Below are positions 11,137-19,020 of a stretch of DNA of 24,062 nt, piece by piece. The position numbers were made by a program, and so were the translations under genes. The notes under the pieces were generated by a model, which saw nothing but the letters and a program-made list of their open reading frames with translations, ran no database searches and was not told the DNA's origin. This stretch comes from Bifidobacterium breve (GTDB lineage: Bacteria; Actinomycetota; Actinomycetes; UBA12327), in the NCBI GenBank assembly GCA_943332445.1, contig CALQPL010000001.1:1-24062 (forward strand), written 5' to 3'. Position 1 is the stretch's first letter; every line of letters starts with the position of its first letter.

Positions 11137-12330
11137 GTGGCGAAGGCAAAGTTTGAACGGACTAAGCCGCACGTCAACATCGGCACCGTTGGCCACATCG
11201 ACCACGGTAAGACCACTCTTACCGCAGCGATCACCAAGGTGCTGCATGACCGGTACCCGGACGTGAACCCATTCACGCCGTTTGACCAAATTGACAAGGC
11301 GCCGGAAGAGCGCCAACGCGGTATCACCATTTCGATTGCTCACGTGGAGTACCAGACTGAGGCGCGTCACTACGCACACGTCGACTGCCCTGGCCACGCT
11401 GACTACATCAAGAACATGATCACCGGTGCCGCCCAGATGGACGGCGCAATCCTCGTGGTTGCAGCAACCGACGGCCCCATGCCTCAGACCAAGGAGCACG
11501 TCATCTTGGCCCGCCAGGTGGGTGTCCCCGCGATCGTGGTTGCCTTGAACAAGTCGGACATGGTTGATGACGAGGAAATCCTCGAGCTCGTGGAACTCGA
11601 AGTCCGCGAATTGCTCAACCAATACGAATTCCCTGGCGATGACATCCCTGTCATCCGCGTTTCGGCCCTCAAGGCTCTTGAAGGCGACGCTGCCTGGGGC
11701 GAGAAGATCATTGAGTTGATGACCGCTGTCGACAACTCGATCCCGACCCCCGAGCGCGACGTTGACAAGCCCTTCTTGATGCCCGTTGAAGACGTCTTCA
11801 CGATCACTGGTCGTGGAACCGTTGTCACCGGTCGTATCGAGCGTGGAATCGTCAAGGTCAACGAGGAAGTCGAGATCATCGGCATCCGCGAAGAGACTCA
11901 GAAGAGCACCGTTACCGGTATCGAGATGTTCCGCAAGTTGCTCGACGAAGGTCAAGCTGGTGAAAACGTTGGCGTCCTGCTGCGTGGAACCAAGCGTGAA
12001 GACGTCGAGCGTGGCCAGGTTCTTTGTAAGCCTGGTTCGGTTACGCCTCACACCGAGTTCGAAGCCACGGTCTACATCTTGTCGAAGGACGAGGGTGGTC
12101 GACACACTCCGTTCTTCAACAACTACCGCCCACAGTTCTACTTCCGGACCACTGACGTGACCGGTGTTGTGGACCTGCCCGGTGGCAAAGAGATGGTCAT
12201 GCCTGGTGACGACACCGAAATGACGGTCACTTTGATTCAGCCCATCGCCATGGAGGACGGTCTTCGCTTCGCAATCCGCGAAGGTGGCCGCACCGTGGGA
12301 GCTGGACGAGTTACCAAGATCCTCAAGTGA
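11137..12330 (+). CDS. tuf: elongation factor Tu
   Basis: EF-Tu delivers aminoacyl-tRNA to the ribosomal A site in its GTP form and is usually among the most abundant proteins of the cell. The GTG start at 11137 has GAGGAGGA at 11125-11132, one of the strongest ribosome-binding sites in the window. At 397 aa it has the actinobacterial length. G1 GHIDHGKT is at residues 19-26, G3 DCPGH at 83-87 (His87 being the GTPase-activating histidine) and G4 NKSD at 138-141. Domains 2 and 3 show GRGTVVTGRIERG and the C-terminal GGRTVGAGRVTKI. It closes the str operon and is followed at once by a strong inverted repeat. Confidence 0.98.
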   Translation: MAKAKFERTKPHVNIGTVGHIDHGKTTLTAAITKVLHDRYPDVNPFTPFDQIDKAPEERQRGITISIAHVEYQTEARHYAHVDCPGHADYIKNMITGAAQMDGAILVVAATDGPMPQTKEHVILARQVGVPAIVVALNKSDMVDDEEILELVELEVRELLNQYEFPGDDIPVIRVSALKALEGDAAWGEKIIELMTAVDNSIPTPERDVDKPFLMPVEDVFTITGRGTVVTGRIERGIVKVNEEVEIIGIREETQKSTVTGIEMFRKLLDEGQAGENVGVLLRGTKREDVERGQVLCKPGSVTPHTEFEATVYILSKDEGGRHTPFFNNYRPQFYFRTTDVTGVVDLPGGKEMVMPGDDTEMTVTLIQPIAMEDGLRFAIREGGRTVGAGRVTKILK

Positions 12331-12335
12331 TGACT

Positions 12336-12364
12336 CCGGGGCGCCAAGTCACTTGGCGCCCCGG
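12336..12364 (+). terminator. perfect 14-bp inverted repeat ending the str operon
   Basis: CCGGGGCGCCAAGT (12336-12349) and ACTTGGCGCCCCGG (12351-12364) are exact reverse complements around one base, so RNA would form 13 pairs with a 3-nt loop. It begins 5 nt after the tuf stop and lies before rpsJ. There is no T-tract after it (ACCATCC follows), a pattern common among actinobacterial terminators. It marks the boundary between the str and S10 operons. Confidence 0.8.
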
Positions 12365-12415
12365 ACCATCCACCCCCTGCACTATCCGGACCACAGTTAA
12401 GGACACGTAGCCACC

Positions 12416-12724
12416 ATGGCGGGACAAAAGATCCGCATCAGGTTGAAGGCCTATGACCACGAGGTCATCGATTCGTCAGCGCGCAAAATCGTTGACACGG
12501 TGACGCGTACTGGTGCAAAGGTTGCCGGCCCGGTGCCGTTGCCCACGGAAAAGAACGTGTTCTGTGTGATCCGTTCACCACACAAGTACAAGGACAGTCG
12601 CGAACACTTTGAGATGCGCACGCACAAGCGTCTCATCGACATTCTCGACCCCACGCCCAAGACGGTTGATTCGCTGATGCGTCTCGACCTTCCGGCTGGT
12701 GTCGACATCGAGATCAAGCTCTAA
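12416..12724 (+). CDS. rpsJ: 30S ribosomal protein S10
   Basis: S10 is a 30S head protein and, in many bacteria, also the NusE partner of NusB in antitermination. The 102-aa product matches family length. It starts MAGQKIRIRLKAYDHEVID, contains SPHKYKDSREHFEMRTHKRL and ends VDIEIKL. The ATG at 12416 has AAGGA at 12399-12403, a rather long 12-nt spacing. It opens the S10 operon. The 51 nt between the tuf terminator and the start contain no clear promoter, so either the promoter is degenerate or some transcription arrives from the str operon. rplC follows 12 nt downstream. Confidence 0.96.
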   Translation: MAGQKIRIRLKAYDHEVIDSSARKIVDTVTRTGAKVAGPVPLPTEKNVFCVIRSPHKYKDSREHFEMRTHKRLIDILDPTPKTVDSLMRLDLPAGVDIEIKL

Positions 12725-12736
12725 GGGACTACGACA

Positions 12737-13381
12737 ATGAGCAGGCAGGTCAAGGGAGTGCTGGGCACCAAGCTCGGTATGACCCAGGTATGGGACGAGA
12801 ACAACAAGATCGTCCCCGTTACGGTCATTGCGGCCGGACCATGCGTTGTAACGCAGGTTCGTACCCCTGACGTTGATGGTTACTCAGCTGTGCAACTGGC
12901 GTTTGGCGCGATTGACCCACGTAAGGTCAACAAGCCTGCTGCTGGACACTTCGCCAAGGCCGGGGTTACGCCTCGTCGCCACTTGGTTGAATTGCGCACC
13001 GATGATGCTGCTGAGTACGAGCTGGGTCAAGAAATCACCGCTGAAGTTTTTGAAGCCGGTCAACTCGTTGACGTCACCGGTACCACCAAGGGCAAGGGCT
13101 ACGCCGGTGTAATGAAGCGTCACGGCTTCGCTGGTGTGAGTTCCTCGCACGGTGCCCACCGCAACCACCGCAAGCCTGGTTCGATTGGCGCTTGCGCCAC
13201 CCCAGGTCGCGTGTTCCGCGGTATGCGCATGGCAGGCCGTATGGGTGGCGATCGTCAGACCACGCAGAGCCTGACCGTCCACTCCATCGACGCCGAAAAG
13301 GGCTTGGTCTTGGTAAAGGGTGCAATCCCTGGTCCCAAGGGCGGACTCGTCTTGGTTCGTAACGCCGTGAAGGGAGCCTGA
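12737..13381 (+). CDS. rplC: 50S ribosomal protein L3
   Basis: L3 is an early-assembly 50S protein whose internal loop reaches the peptidyl transferase centre. It is 214 aa, starts SRQVKGVLGTKLGMTQVWDE, and carries the diagnostic block SHGAHRNHRKPGSIGACATP followed by GRVFRGMRMAGRMGG. The ATG at 12737 follows AAGGGA (12723-12728) with 8-nt spacing; that site includes part of the rpsJ stop codon. rplD starts 2 nt after the stop, so the two are very likely translated together. Confidence 0.96.
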   Translation: MSRQVKGVLGTKLGMTQVWDENNKIVPVTVIAAGPCVVTQVRTPDVDGYSAVQLAFGAIDPRKVNKPAAGHFAKAGVTPRRHLVELRTDDAAEYELGQEITAEVFEAGQLVDVTGTTKGKGYAGVMKRHGFAGVSSSHGAHRNHRKPGSIGACATPGRVFRGMRMAGRMGGDRQTTQSLTVHSIDAEKGLVLVKGAIPGPKGGLVLVRNAVKGA

Positions 13382-13383
13382 CG

Positions 13384-14067
13384 ATGACCAGCATTGACTT
13401 GCGCACCCCCACGGGCGAGAGCAAGGGCAGCATTGAACTGCCCGAAGAAATTTTTGATGTGACGGTCAACATTCCGTTGATCCACCAAGTGGTGGTGGCT
13501 CAGTTGGCTGCTGCTCGTCAGGGCACCCACGCCACCAAGACTCGCGGCGAAGTCCGCGGTGGTGGTAAGAAGCCATACGCACAGAAGGGAACTGGTCGCG
13601 CCCGTCAGGGTTCGATCCGCGCCCCTCAGTTCGCCGGTGGTGGAGTGGTGCACGGACCTCAGCCTCGTGACTACAGCCAGCGCACCCCCAAGAAGATGAA
13701 GGCTGCTGCTTTGCGTGGCGCTTTGTCGGATCGCGCTCGTAATGGTCGCGTTCACGTCCTGACGTCATTCATTGATGGCAGCGCACCTTCGACCAAGGAA
13801 GCTCTTGGCGCGATCAGCAACCTGACCGAGCGTAAGAACATCTTGGTTGTCTTGGACCGCAGCGAGGAAACCTCGTGGCGTTCATTGCGCAACCTGGTCA
13901 ACATTCACTTGATCACGCCAGATCAGTTGAACACCTATGACGTCCTGATCAGTGACGACGTGGTCTTCACCAAGGCGTCGATTGACACCTTCCTTGATGG
14001 CGCACCTCGCGGCAAGTCCGTCAAGGCTGTCGCATCCGAGTCCGAGATTGATGGGAGCGACGCATGA
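13384..14067 (+). CDS. rplD: 50S ribosomal protein L4
   Basis: L4 binds 23S rRNA near the exit tunnel; in enterobacteria it also represses its own operon, but nothing here shows that. The 227-aa protein has the extended basic loop that lines the tunnel (TRGEVRGGGKKPYAQKGTGR, followed by ARQGSIRAPQFAGGG). It ends in a short acidic tail (ESEIDGSDA), as is common in actinobacteria. The start at 13384 uses the purine-rich GGGAG at the end of rplC. Its final ATGA overlaps the rplW start codon by 4 nt. Confidence 0.95.
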   Translation: MTSIDLRTPTGESKGSIELPEEIFDVTVNIPLIHQVVVAQLAAARQGTHATKTRGEVRGGGKKPYAQKGTGRARQGSIRAPQFAGGGVVHGPQPRDYSQRTPKKMKAAALRGALSDRARNGRVHVLTSFIDGSAPSTKEALGAISNLTERKNILVVLDRSEETSWRSLRNLVNIHLITPDQLNTYDVLISDDVVFTKASIDTFLDGAPRGKSVKAVASESEIDGSDA

Positions 14068-14363
14068 GAATCGCTGATCCGCGCGACATTTTGCTTGCGC
14101 CCGTGGTCTCCGAGAAGAGCTACAGCCTTCTTGACGAGAACAAGTACACCTTCTTGGTTGACCCTCGGGCCAACAAGACTCAGATCAAGATCGCCGTTGA
14201 GCAGGTTTTCAACGTCACTGTCTTGTCGGTTAACACTGCCAACCGTCAGGGCAAGCGCATCCGTACGAGGTCAGGATTTGGCCGCCGTGCAGCTACTAAG
14301 CGCGCGATTGTCAGTGTCACACCAGGTCAGCGCATCGACATTTTCGGAGGGCCGGTCTCCTAA
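14064..14363 (+). CDS. rplW: 50S ribosomal protein L23
   Basis: L23 sits at the tunnel exit and is the docking site for trigger factor and signal recognition particle. It has 99 aa, starts MRIADPRDILLAPVVSEKSY and contains KYTFLVDPRANKTQIKIAVE and the rRNA-binding VLSVNTANRQGK. The start overlaps the rplD stop by four bases (ATGA), indicating termination-reinitiation coupling. A 34-nt spacer leads to rplB. Confidence 0.95.
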   Translation: MRIADPRDILLAPVVSEKSYSLLDENKYTFLVDPRANKTQIKIAVEQVFNVTVLSVNTANRQGKRIRTRSGFGRRAATKRAIVSVTPGQRIDIFGGPVS

Positions 14364-14397
14364 GGACCGACTCACCTAACGATTAAGGGAAAACACC

Positions 14398-15234
14398 ATG
14401 GGTATCCGTAAGTACAAGCCGACAACACCAGGCCGTCGTGGCTCGAGTGTTGCCGACTTCGCTGAGATCACGCGGTCTCAGCCGGAGAAGTCGTTGGTGC
14501 GCCCGCTGCACAGCAAGGGTGGACGTAACAACACCGGTCGGATCACTACGCGTCACCAAGGTGGCGGCCACAAGCGTGCCTACCGTGTTATTGACTTCCG
14601 TCGTGCGGACAAGGACGGCGTTCCCGCCACCGTTGCTCACATTGAGTACGACCCCAACCGCACCGCGCGTATTGCTTTGCTGCACTACGCCGATGGCGAG
14701 AAGCGTTACATCATTGCCCCGAACAAGGTGGCTCAAGGCGACAAGATCGAAAGTGGTCCCACCGCCGACATCAAGCCCGGAAACAACTTGCCTTTGCGTA
14801 ACATCCCCGTCGGTACCGTGATTCACGCTATTGAATTGCGTCCCGGTGGCGGCGCCAAGCTGGCTCGTTCAGCTGGTGCCAGCGTGCAGCTCGTCGCCAA
14901 GGAAGGTCGCTTCGCTCAGTTGCGTCTGCCCTCTGGCGAAATCCGCAACGTGGATGTGCGTAACCGCGCCACTGTGGGAGAAGTCGGCAACGCCGAACAA
15001 TCCAACATCAACTGGGGTAAGGCCGGCCGTATGCGTTGGAAGGGCAAGCGCCCAACCGTTCGTGGTGTGGCTATGAACCCGGTTGACCACCCACACGGTG
15101 GTGGTGAAGGTAAGACCTCCGGTGGTCGTCACCCAGTGAGTCCTTGGGGACAAGCCGAAGGCCGTACCCGCAAGAAGAACAAAGCAAGTGACAAGTACAT
15201 CGTCCGTCGCCGCAAGTCGAACAAGAAGCGCTAG
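14398..15234 (+). CDS. rplB: 50S ribosomal protein L2
   Basis: L2 is one of the largest and most conserved 50S proteins, needed for subunit association and peptidyl transferase activity. The 278-aa product starts MGIRKYKPTTPGRRGSSVAD and carries the signature VAMNPVDHPHGGGEGKTSGG, with the conserved histidine that lies close to the catalytic centre. It ends in a basic tail (RRRKSNKKR). The ATG at 14398 follows AAGGGA (14385-14390) with 7-nt spacing. rpsS begins 12 nt after the stop. Confidence 0.97.
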   Translation: MGIRKYKPTTPGRRGSSVADFAEITRSQPEKSLVRPLHSKGGRNNTGRITTRHQGGGHKRAYRVIDFRRADKDGVPATVAHIEYDPNRTARIALLHYADGEKRYIIAPNKVAQGDKIESGPTADIKPGNNLPLRNIPVGTVIHAIELRPGGGAKLARSAGASVQLVAKEGRFAQLRLPSGEIRNVDVRNRATVGEVGNAEQSNINWGKAGRMRWKGKRPTVRGVAMNPVDHPHGGGEGKTSGGRHPVSPWGQAEGRTRKKNKASDKYIVRRRKSNKKR

Positions 15235-15246
15235 GAGTACTAGTTC

Positions 15247-15528
15247 ATGCCTCGCAGTTTGAAAAAGGGTCCGTTCGTCGACGACCATCTGATGAAGAAG
15301 GTCGACGCTCAGAACGAGGCTGGCACGAAGAACGTCATCAAGACGTGGTCGCGCCGCTCCATGATCGTGCCTGCCATGCTCGGCCACACCATGGCCGTTC
15401 ACGATGGTCGCAAGCACGTGCCGGTTTTTGTCACGGAATCGATGGTTGGTCACAAGCTCGGTGAGTTTGCTCCCACCCGTACCTTCCGCGGCCACATCAA
15501 GGACGACCGAAAGTCTCGTAACCGCTAA
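15247..15528 (+). CDS. rpsS: 30S ribosomal protein S19
   Basis: S19 forms a complex with S13 in the 30S head and contacts the A-site finger bridge. The 93-aa protein starts MPRSLKKGPFVDDHLMKKV and includes the conserved GHTMAVHDGRKHVPVFVTE and GHKLGEFAPTRTFRGH. GGAG at 15234-15237, overlapping the rplB stop, gives a 9-nt spacing to the ATG. The following 49-nt spacer is among the longer ones in the operon but shows no clear hairpin. Confidence 0.96.
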   Translation: MPRSLKKGPFVDDHLMKKVDAQNEAGTKNVIKTWSRRSMIVPAMLGHTMAVHDGRKHVPVFVTESMVGHKLGEFAPTRTFRGHIKDDRKSRNR

Positions 15529-15577
15529 ACAGCGTTTACATCAAGAGTTCAGTTCACACACGAGTCAGGAGTAAGAC

Positions 15578-15934
15578 ATGGAAGCCAGGGCCCAGGCGCG
15601 GTACGTCCGCGTTACGCCCATGAAGGCACGACGGGTCGTTGACCTGATTCGTGGCCTTCCGGCGGCCGATGCTGCAGCAATTCTGCGGTTCGCCCCTCAG
15701 GCTGCAAGCGAGCCCGTGGGCAAGGTCCTCGCTAGCGCGGTGGCCAACGCAGAGAACAACTTGCGCATCAACCCCGCAACCCTGATCGTGTCGCAGGCCT
15801 ACGTTGACGAAGGCCCGACCATGAAGCGTTTCCGTCCGCGCGCCCAAGGCCGTGCGTACCGCATCCGTAAGCGCACCAGCCACATCACCGTTGTTGTTGC
15901 TTCGGTTGATCAATCGAAGGGTGGGGCCAACTAG
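15578..15934 (+). CDS. rplV: 50S ribosomal protein L22
   Basis: L22 spans the 50S subunit, and its beta-hairpin lines the exit tunnel next to L4, where macrolide-resistance changes can occur. The 118-aa form starts MEARAQARYVRVTPMKARRV, has the central block LASAVANAENN and carries the tunnel hairpin in GPTMKRFRPRAQGRAYRI. AGGAG just before the ATG supports the start. The TAG stop shares its last base with the GTG of rpsC (TAGTG). Confidence 0.95.
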   Translation: MEARAQARYVRVTPMKARRVVDLIRGLPAADAAAILRFAPQAASEPVGKVLASAVANAENNLRINPATLIVSQAYVDEGPTMKRFRPRAQGRAYRIRKRTSHITVVVASVDQSKGGAN

Positions 15935-16770
15935 TGGGCCAGAAAGTCAATCCCCATGGTTTCCGACTTGGAATTACTTCCGAGTTTCGGTCACGTTGGT
16001 TTGCTGACAGCAGTGCTGTCGGTCAGCGTTACCGCGACTACATCAAGGAAGACGTCGCCATCCGCGAACTCATGACTAAGGGTATGGAGCGCGCCGGAAT
16101 TTCTCGCGTCGAAATTGAGCGCACCCGTGATCGCGTTCGCGTGGACATTCACACCGCACGCCCCGGCATCGTCATTGGTCGTCGTGGAGCCGAAGCAGAC
16201 CGCATTCGTGGCGATCTGGAAAAGCTCACCGGCAAGCAGGTCCAGTTGAACATTCTTGAGGTGAAGAACCCTGAGATTGACGCACAACTTGTGGCCCAGG
16301 GTGTTGCTGAGCAACTCTCCAGCCGTGTCTCGTTCCGTCGTGCCATGCGTAAGTCCATGCAGGGGACCATGAAGTCTGGTGCCAAGGGCATCCGAGTTCA
16401 GGTGTCTGGTCGTTTGGGTGGCGCTGAAATGTCACGCTCGGAGTTCTACCGCGAAGGTCGTGTGCCGCTGCACACCCTGCGTGCCGACATTGACTACGGC
16501 TTCTACGAGGCGCGTACCACCTTCGGTCGCATTGGTGTCAAGGTCTGGATCTACAAGGGTGACCTCATCGGTGGTCGTGCCGAGCGTGCCCAGAAGGAAG
16601 CCTTGGAGCGCGCTGCTAGTCGCGGCCGTCCCTCGACTCCTCGCACCGGTGGTCGTCCACGCCGTGCCGAAGCCGAAGCTCCTGTCATCACCTCGGAATC
16701 TGCTGAGTCTGTAGCAGTGGTGACCGAAGCCGCTCCTGTTGTTGTTACTGAAACCACTGAGGGGGCATGA
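15934..16770 (+). CDS. rpsC: 30S ribosomal protein S3 with low-complexity C-terminal tail
   Basis: S3 forms part of the mRNA entry tunnel and its helicase activity. It starts MGQKVNPHGFRLGI. The KH domain carries the GxxG loop GRRG at residues 82-85, and the C-terminal domain includes GRLGGAEMSRSEFYREGRVP. It totals 278 aa against about 233 in E. coli. The excess is a tail from about residue 219, first Arg/Ala-rich and then Val/Glu/Thr-rich, ending VVVTETTEGA. Such tails are seen in other actinobacterial S3 proteins and vary between species. The GTG start shares a base with the rplV stop. rplP begins 1 nt after the stop. Confidence 0.96.
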   Translation: MGQKVNPHGFRLGITSEFRSRWFADSSAVGQRYRDYIKEDVAIRELMTKGMERAGISRVEIERTRDRVRVDIHTARPGIVIGRRGAEADRIRGDLEKLTGKQVQLNILEVKNPEIDAQLVAQGVAEQLSSRVSFRRAMRKSMQGTMKSGAKGIRVQVSGRLGGAEMSRSEFYREGRVPLHTLRADIDYGFYEARTTFGRIGVKVWIYKGDLIGGRAERAQKEALERAASRGRPSTPRTGGRPRRAEAEAPVITSESAESVAVVTEAAPVVVTETTEGA

Positions 16771-16771
16771 C

Positions 16772-17191
16772 ATGTTGATTCCTCGCAAAGTGAAGTACCG
16801 CAAGCAGCACCGCCCGGATCGTCACGGTGCAGCTTCTGGTGGTACTCGCGTAGTTTTCGGCGAATGGGGCATTCAAGCCCTTGAGCCGGCTTATGTCACC
16901 AACCGTCAGATTGAGGCTGCTCGTATTGCGATCACGCGTCACATCCGTCGTGGTGGCAAGGTCTGGATCACTATTTACCCAGACCGTCCGTTGACCAAGA
17001 AGCCTGCTGAAACCCGCATGGGTTCTGGTAAGGGTTCACCCGAATGGTGGGTGGCCAACGTTAAGCCCGGACGCGTGATGTTCGAGTTGTCTTTCCCCAA
17101 CGAAAAGGTGGCGAAAGAAGCTTTGACCCGCGCCGTGCACAAGCTTCCGATGAAGTGCCGAATTATTCGGCGCGAGGCAGGTGAGGCATAA
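16772..17191 (+). CDS. rplP: 50S ribosomal protein L16
   Basis: L16 helps position A-site tRNA and is one of the last proteins to join the 50S subunit. I start it at the ATG at 16772, where the product reads MLIPRKVKYRKQHRPDRHG, giving 139 aa. An in-frame ATG at 16739 inside rpsC would add 11 unrelated residues and is rejected. GAGGGGG (16759-16765) gives a 6-nt spacing. Conserved blocks are AARIAITRHIRRGGKVWI, TKKPAETRMGSGKGSPEWW and FELSFPNEKVAKEALTRA. The TAA stop touches the rpmC ATG directly. Confidence 0.96.
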   Translation: MLIPRKVKYRKQHRPDRHGAASGGTRVVFGEWGIQALEPAYVTNRQIEAARIAITRHIRRGGKVWITIYPDRPLTKKPAETRMGSGKGSPEWWVANVKPGRVMFELSFPNEKVAKEALTRAVHKLPMKCRIIRREAGEA

Positions 17192-17422
17192 ATGGCCGTC
17201 AACGCCAGTATTACGGAGATCCGCGATCTCGATGACGAAGCATTGGTCATCAAGTTGCGCGAATCAAAGGAAGAACTGTTCAACCTTAGGTTTCAAGCGG
17301 CCACTGGTCAGCTTGAAAGTCATGGACGTCTGCGTTCAGTCCGCAAGGACATCGCGCGGATTTACACCATCATGCGTGAGCGCGAGCTCGGCATTACCTC
17401 CTACGAAGGCGGTGCAGCATGA
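17192..17422 (+). CDS. rpmC: 50S ribosomal protein L29
   Basis: L29 is a small helical protein at the tunnel exit beside L23. The 76-aa product contains the family pattern LRESKEELFNLRFQAATGQL followed by RSVRKDIARIYTIMRER. It starts immediately after the rplP stop (TAAATG) and ends in an ATGA overlap with rpsQ, so it is tightly coupled on both sides. Confidence 0.94.
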   Translation: MAVNASITEIRDLDDEALVIKLRESKEELFNLRFQAATGQLESHGRLRSVRKDIARIYTIMRERELGITSYEGGAA

Positions 17423-17688
17423 GTGAAAACAGCATCGATCGCACAGACCGCAAGGTGCGTGAAGGTCTGGTCGTCAGCGACAAGATGGATAAGACCGTCG
17501 TCGTCGCCGTTGAAGACCGCTTCAAGCACGCGGTGTACAGCAAGGTCGTTCGCCGTACCAACAAGCTCAAGGCCCACGATGAAAACAACGCTGCCGGTAT
17601 CGGTGACCGCGTTTTGATCATGGAAACCCGCCCACTCTCAGCCACCAAGCGCTGGCGAGTGGTTGAAATTCTCGAAAAGGCCAAGTAA
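17419..17688 (+). CDS. rpsQ: 30S ribosomal protein S17
   Basis: S17 is a primary 16S rRNA-binding protein with an OB fold. The 89-aa product has REGLVVSDKMDKTVVVAVED near the N terminus, then VRRTNKLKAHDENN, and ends in the conserved RPLSATKRWRVVEILEKAK. It begins inside the rpmC stop (ATGA). It is the last gene of the S10 group; a 61-nt spacer without a clear hairpin or promoter separates it from rplN, so S10 and spc may be read as one transcript. Confidence 0.95.
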   Translation: MSENSIDRTDRKVREGLVVSDKMDKTVVVAVEDRFKHAVYSKVVRRTNKLKAHDENNAAGIGDRVLIMETRPLSATKRWRVVEILEKAK

Positions 17689-17749
17689 CACCCACCCGTC
17701 CGTTCCGCCAGGCTCGGTAAGAGAACCAGCAGACACTTCAGGAGTAATC

Positions 17750-18118
17750 GTGATCCAGCAGGAGTCGCGGCTTCGCGTCGCCGACAACACCGGTGCCAAG
17801 GAAATCTTGTGCATCCGCGTTCTCGGCGGTTCGGGTCGGCGTTATGCCGGTATCGGTGACGTCATCGTCGCCACAGTCAAGGACGCCATCCCCGGTGGCG
17901 GTGTGAAGAAGGGTGACGTCGTCAAGGCAGTCATCGTTCGCACCACCAAGGAGCGTCGTCGTCCCGATGGTTCGTACATCAAGTTCGACGAGAACGCTGC
18001 CGTCATCCTCAAGGGCGATGGTGAGCCTCGTGGTACCCGCATCTTTGGTCCAGTCGGCCGTGAACTTCGCGACAAGAAGTTCATGAAGATCATTTCGTTA
18101 GCGCCGGAGGTGCTCTGA
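17750..18118 (+). CDS. rplN: 50S ribosomal protein L14
   Basis: L14 lies on the subunit interface of the 50S particle. The GTG start at 17750 follows AGGAG (17740-17744) and gives the standard IQQESRLRVADNTGAKEIL start; total length 122 aa is exact for the family. The open frame upstream overlaps rpsQ and does not resemble L14, so it is excluded. Other blocks are GGSGRRYAGIGDVIVATVKD, VIVRTTKERRRPDGSY and RELRDKKFMKIISLAPEVL. It heads the spc operon. Its TGA shares a base with the rplX ATG. Confidence 0.96.
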   Translation: MIQQESRLRVADNTGAKEILCIRVLGGSGRRYAGIGDVIVATVKDAIPGGGVKKGDVVKAVIVRTTKERRRPDGSYIKFDENAAVILKGDGEPRGTRIFGPVGRELRDKKFMKIISLAPEVL

Positions 18119-18459
18119 TGAACATCAAAAAGGGCGACCTCGTACAGGTCATTTCAGGACGCGACAAGGGTCTCCAGGGCAAGGTCATTGCTGCCTTCCC
18201 CGAGACTGACAAGCTCCTGGTGGAGGGTGTGAACCGCGTAACGCGTCACACCAAGGTCGAGCAGACGCAGTTTGGTTCCAAGCAAGGCGGGATCATCACC
18301 ACTGAGTCTCCGATCCACGTCAGCAACGTCATGTTGGTAGACCCCGAGACCAAGAAGCCCACGCGCGTTGGCTTCCGCAAGGAATCTGTGGAACTGCCTA
18401 ACGGTGGCACCAAAGAGCGCAGCGTGCGAATTTCAAAGCGAACCGGTAAGGACATCTGA
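18118..18459 (+). CDS. rplX: 50S ribosomal protein L24
   Basis: L24 is one of the two initiator proteins of 50S assembly. The 113-aa product begins with the KOW motif KKGDLVQVISGRDKGLQGKV (residues 4-23), followed by GVNRVTRHTK and SPIHVSNVMLVDP. It overlaps both rplN before it and rplE after it by one base (TGATG in each case). Confidence 0.95.
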   Translation: MNIKKGDLVQVISGRDKGLQGKVIAAFPETDKLLVEGVNRVTRHTKVEQTQFGSKQGGIITTESPIHVSNVMLVDPETKKPTRVGFRKESVELPNGGTKERSVRISKRTGKDI

Positions 18460-19019
18460 TGACTGACACTTCTAACTCACCACGTTTGAAGCTTCGCTAC
18501 CGCGAAGAGATCTCGCCCGCTTTGCGCGAAGAGTTCTCTTACGCCAACGTCATGCAGGTACCCACCGTCACCAAGGTTGTCGTCAACATGGGTGTGGGTG
18601 AAGCCGCTCGTGACTCCAAGCTCATCGATGGCGCTGTCCGCGACCTCTCGGCGATCACCGGCCAAAAGCCGACCGTGACAAAGGCTCGCAAGTCCATCGC
18701 GCAGTTCAAGTTGCGTGAAGGAATGCCCATTGGCGCGCACACCACCTTGCGTGGCGACCGCATGTGGGAGTTCCTGGACCGCCTCTTGTCGGTAGCCCTT
18801 CCTCGTATTCGTGACTTCCGTGGCTTGTCTCCCAAGCACTTTGACGGTCGCGGTAACTACACCTTTGGTCTCACCGAACAGTCCATGTTCCACGAGATCG
18901 ATCAAGACAAGATTGACCGAGTTCGCGGAATGGACATCACCATCGTGACCACGGCCATCAATGACGACGAGGGCCGGGCACTGCTTCGCCGCCTGGGCTT
19001 TCCCTTCAAGGAGAACTGA
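18459..19019 (+). CDS. rplE: 50S ribosomal protein L5
   Basis: L5 binds 5S rRNA and contacts P-site tRNA and S13 across the subunit bridge. The 186-aa protein contains LRYREEISPALREEFSYANV, VVVNMGVGEAARDSKLID, the GQKPTVTKARKSIAQFKLRE block, and DFRGLSPKHFDGRGNYTFGL. All are standard for bacterial L5. It starts on the last base of the rplX stop codon, and rpsN follows after 1 nt. Confidence 0.96.
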   Translation: MTDTSNSPRLKLRYREEISPALREEFSYANVMQVPTVTKVVVNMGVGEAARDSKLIDGAVRDLSAITGQKPTVTKARKSIAQFKLREGMPIGAHTTLRGDRMWEFLDRLLSVALPRIRDFRGLSPKHFDGRGNYTFGLTEQSMFHEIDQDKIDRVRGMDITIVTTAINDDEGRALLRRLGFPFKEN

Positions 19020-19020
19020 T

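Noticed and set aside
11548..11559. EF-Tu G4 motif is NKSD instead of the NKCD or NKAD of many relatives.
   Set aside because: The third position of NKxD is variable and the guanine-specifying residues are intact.
11083..12386. Octamer GCACTATC shared by the fusA-tuf spacer (11083-11090) and the tuf-rpsJ spacer (12379-12386), as a possible common promoter element.
   Set aside because: An 8-mer shared between two spacers of about 90 nt has a noticeable chance probability, and neither copy has a good -35 at normal spacing.
14352..14369. CGGTC/GACCG 5-bp inverted repeat across the rplW stop codon.
   Set aside because: Short stem with a long loop and no T-tract inside a tightly packed operon; not enough to call a regulatory element.
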